This document shows, one piece after another, positions 6,709 to 8,587 of a DNA stretch of 8,587 bases. Both the position numbers and the translations under genes were made by a program. The stretch lies in contig JAISRQ010000061.1 in assembly GCA_031273545.1 (NCBI GenBank), positions 1 to 8,587 on the forward strand, in the 5' to 3' direction. Within the stretch, counting starts at the first letter, position 1; every line of letters begins with the position of its first letter. A model generated the notes under the pieces. The model did not search any database. It saw only the letters and a list, made by a program, of their open reading frames with translations, and had not been told where the DNA came from. Origin of the DNA: Holosporales bacterium. GTDB taxonomy: Bacteria > Pseudomonadota > Alphaproteobacteria > BNTO01.

Positions 6709-7740
6709 CTATTTGCCCAGAATGGTTTTGACTTTTTCCACTAAACCTTGACTCCAACCGGCCAACAATTCAGGATCTTCGTAGTATGGCGCGGCTGCCG
6801 TTTGAAATTCAGAAAAGTTGAAATCAACGACTTGCACGCCATTCGAGACCATCCGTTCCAAAGCAGCCTGATTCGAAGCTTCCAGCTCGTTATTATTATA
6901 CAAACCAGCTTTCTTAGCTGATTCTATCAGCCAATTCTGCTGTTCGGAAGAGAGAGAATTAAAAAAATCCGTTCCACAAGTCCACATGGTTTCATCGTAA
7001 ATATGACCATCTAGGATCAGATAGCTTGCAACTTCATAAAAAGCGCCACCTTCTAAAGTTGTAAGAGGATTCTCCAAACCATCGATCACCCCCTGCTGCA
7101 ATGCGGTGTATACCTCTGTCAGCGGCATCGGTGTAGGGGTAGCTCCAACAGCCTGGATTCCCTTGACTTGATAGGTATTGTTTGGCACGCGAATTTTAAG
7201 CCCTTTGAGATCGGCGGGTGATTTCACAGGCCTCTTGGTAAGTGTATGGCGACTTCCATAATGCCATGGAGCAAGTATTTTAAGGTGCCGGCCTTCCGCT
7301 GTCGAACACTGTTCGTTCCACCAGTCGCTAGCCGTCAGCTTTTCGACATCCTCCCACGAGGAAAACAGGTAAGGTGAAAACACTATACCAAAATCACCCA
7401 CTCCTCGGTCTGCGAATATACCTCCATTGACCAATGTTACAACATTTGAACCTGCGATCATCTGGTCCAAAAGTTCATCTTTCGAACCCAGTTGGCTGGA
7501 TGGGAAAAGCTGAATCTGCATGGTGCCTGCGCTTATATCAGACAAATTTTTCTGCCATTCCTGGCATGCTCTGTCGATTAATTCTCCTGGCGCATTTTCA
7601 TACCCGACCTGAATAATAATTGGATTTGCCGAAGAAGGAGCACCAGACGCAGCTTCAGATATATCACTGACGCTGATGATGGACATTCCCGCAAATGCAA
7701 CGCACAAAAAAATCGCTGTAAGATATTTTCTGTTCACCAT
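6709..7740 (-). CDS. dctP: TRAP transporter periplasmic substrate-binding protein, DctP family
   Basis: A 343-residue solute-binding protein. A Sec signal peptide spans about residues 1-30 (positive MVNRK, hydrophobic core, likely cleavage after SEA at 28-30). No lipobox cysteine is present; C13 is inside the hydrophobic core, so the mature protein should be free in the periplasm. Family landmarks are SSQLGSKDE at 81-89, the LKGLKIRVPNN segment at 178-188 with R184 as the expected carboxylate-binding arginine, and ALQQGVIDGLENPL at 213-226. It delivers a carboxylate, here probably a sugar acid, to DctQ/DctM. The start at 7740 is set by GGAGG at 7746-7750, five bases upstream; the in-frame ATG at 7752 overlaps that site and adds only MEEK. 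It is 121 nt downstream of the Ldh2-type gene and is followed by a strong hairpin. Confidence 0.94.
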   Translation of the reverse strand: MVNRKYLTAIFLCVAFAGMSIISVSDISEAASGAPSSANPIIIQVGYENAPGELIDRACQEWQKNLSDISAGTMQIQLFPSSQLGSKDELLDQMIAGSNVVTLVNGGIFADRGVGDFGIVFSPYLFSSWEDVEKLTASDWWNEQCSTAEGRHLKILAPWHYGSRHTLTKRPVKSPADLKGLKIRVPNNTYQVKGIQAVGATPTPMPLTEVYTALQQGVIDGLENPLTTLEGGAFYEVASYLILDGHIYDETMWTCGTDFFNSLSSEQQNWLIESAKKAGLYNNNELEASNQAALERMVSNGVQVVDFNFSEFQTAAAPYYEDPELLAGWSQGLVEKVKTILGK

Positions 7741-7745
7741 TTTTT

Positions 7746-7750
7746 CCTCC
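7746..7750 (-). promoter_or_regulatory. Ribosome binding site deciding the dctP start
   Basis: The minus strand reads GGAGG, then five A, then ATG at 7740. The alternative ATG at 7752 shares its G with the first base of this site, which leaves 7740 as the start and gives a conventional signal peptide. Confidence 0.75.
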
Positions 7751-7817
7751 ATTCAATTAAATCACACGGGTCGTTTGCATTTTTCGGATAAGAAGTTAAG
7801 TATCGGCATATTTATTT

Positions 7818-7834
7818 AGCTTATACCTTAAGCT
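7818..7834. repeat. Perfect 6-bp inverted repeat upstream of dctP, possible operator
   Basis: AGCTTA (7818-7823) and TAAGCT (7829-7834) are exact complements around 5 bases. It lies in the 121-bp gap between the Ldh2-type gene and dctP, about 80 bases before the dctP start. The minus strand shows TATAAG inside it, but no acceptable -35 at the right distance. It could be a regulator site or a weak AU-rich hairpin in a shared transcript; there is no U-tract after it. Confidence 0.3.
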
Positions 7835-7861
7835 TCTTTCCCCATTTTTCTGTGCAATATT

Positions 7862-8587
7862 TCACAAAACAACATCAACGCCTAAATTACTTGAAATTGT
7901 TTGAATTTCTTCAATCACCTCCACCGGATATACGATTCCTTGTTCGATTTGGCGTAACATATTATTGTGCTCTATTTCCCCAGGTACATATAGCTCATCG
8001 ATGCCATCGGCACGTACTCCGTTTTTGATGTAATCAACCGCATTGTCCATGCGCTCTTTGAACTCAGCTACATCCGTAATGCTTGCAATATTGACAACCT
8101 GTAGCAGATGCCCTGTGTTGTTGGGAATATCCGGAGCTTCCGCTAAATCAGTCATATTTTCACCAAAATTAGAATTGGACAAAACTGCTGAAATCATGGC
8201 ATTAACGAATGTCAAGCCAACACCTTTATATCCGCCAAAAGGCTGTACAGTACCCCAATAAGCTGCTTCAGCGTCTGATGTTGGTTTCCCTTCTTTATCC
8301 AACGCCCATGTTATCGGGATGGGCGTTTTGGTTTTCCTGGCCAATTCTATCTTGCCCTTTGCGACCACGCTGGTCGCCATATCTAGGACAATAGAAGGCC
8401 TCTTGCCACACGGTATGGAAATTGCGAATGGATTGTTACCAAGCTGGGCAGCAACCCCACCCCACGGAGCCATAACATTTCCACAGTTGATAGTCCAGCA
8501 AAACCCTATCATGTCTTCTTTAGTTGGCATCATTGCAAAATACGCACACGCTCCCTGATGATTGCTACCAGTGATGGATACAGCTGA
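7862..8587 (-). CDS. Malate/L-lactate dehydrogenase family (Ldh2) oxidoreductase, N-terminus missing at right edge
   Basis: The frame is open from base 8587 to the TGA at 7862-7864, giving 241 residues; about 100-120 N-terminal residues lie beyond the window. The family signature is clear: SITGSNHQG, whose histidine (8558-8560) matches the conserved catalytic His, then MAPWGG, LGNNPFAISIP, VLDMATSVVAKGKIELA, IPITWALDKEGKPT and PFGGYKGVGL. This family of NAD(P)H-dependent 2-oxo-acid/2-hydroxy-acid oxidoreductases includes ureidoglycolate dehydrogenase AllD, 2,3-diketo-L-gulonate reductase YiaK and sulfolactate dehydrogenase ComC, so the substrate cannot be fixed. The ATG at 8533 is internal, not the start, because conserved residues continue upstream of it. 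In E. coli, yiaK sits next to a TRAP transporter (yiaMNO), a parallel arrangement. It is probably co-transcribed with the TRAP genes and acts on the C2 position of the imported acid (inference). Confidence 0.88.
   Translation of the reverse strand, partial: SAVSITGSNHQGACAYFAMMPTKEDMIGFCWTINCGNVMAPWGGVAAQLGNNPFAISIPCGKRPSIVLDMATSVVAKGKIELARKTKTPIPITWALDKEGKPTSDAEAAYWGTVQPFGGYKGVGLTFVNAMISAVLSNSNFGENMTDLAEAPDIPNNTGHLLQVVNIASITDVAEFKERMDNAVDYIKNGVRADGIDELYVPGEIEHNNMLRQIEQGIVYPVEVIEEIQTISSNLGVDVVL

Noticed and set aside
6632..6757. N-terminal extension of dctQ to an ATG at 6757
   Set aside because: It would overlap the dctP end and translate through the intercistronic hairpin; ATG 6631 has GAGGGG 7 nt upstream and begins just before the first membrane helix.
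1..8587. CRISPR array, tRNA/rRNA, insertion sequence or phage elements
   Set aside because: No spaced direct repeats, RNA-gene-like regions, transposase motifs or terminal inverted repeats were seen; the window is almost fully occupied by metabolic and transport genes.

Overview
The window reads as a sugar-acid uptake and catabolism locus from an anaerobe-like bacterium. It has moderate GC, GGAGG-type ribosome binding sites, and gene families (DUF1537 kinase, PdxA2, PrpR_N-type regulator, TRAP transporter) common in Synergistota and some Firmicutes. The TRAP binding protein has a plain Sec signal peptide with no lipobox cysteine. This suits a cell with a true periplasm, so a diderm such as Synergistota or Negativicutes is favoured; the taxon is an inference with low certainty.

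Layout. (1) Bases 1-2656, minus strand, form a catabolic operon read right to left: pdxA2-type 4-phospho-acid-sugar dehydrogenase, then a threonine-dehydrogenase-like zinc dehydrogenase (TGATG stop/start coupling), then a DUF1537 four-carbon acid sugar kinase that runs off the left edge. (2) Bases 2657-2864 are a divergent promoter region with a good sigma-70-like promoter for the catabolic operon and an imperfect inverted repeat that could be an operator. (3) Bases 2865-4637, plus strand, encode a PrpR_N / AAA+ / Fis-type HTH regulator whose AAA+ module has lost GAFTGA and the Walker B acids. (4) Bases 4638-4830 are a convergent intergenic region with small hairpins and no convincing terminator. 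(5) Bases 4831-8587, minus strand, hold an uptake block read right to left: a malate/L-lactate dehydrogenase family (Ldh2) gene that enters from the right edge, dctP (substrate-binding protein), a strong intercistronic hairpin, dctQ, and dctM overlapping dctQ by 8 nt. No stretch longer than about 210 bases lacks a gene.

Working model. The TRAP system imports a hydroxy-carboxylate such as threonate or erythronate. The DUF1537 kinase phosphorylates its C4 hydroxyl, and the PdxA2-type enzyme oxidises C3 so that the product decarboxylates to dihydroxyacetone phosphate. This two-enzyme route is established for D-threonate and D-erythronate in other bacteria. The zinc dehydrogenase and the Ldh2 enzyme are not part of that minimal route and may feed another stereoisomer or related acid into it. 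The regulator probably controls both blocks. The assignments to families are firm; the exact substrate is not readable from the sequence.
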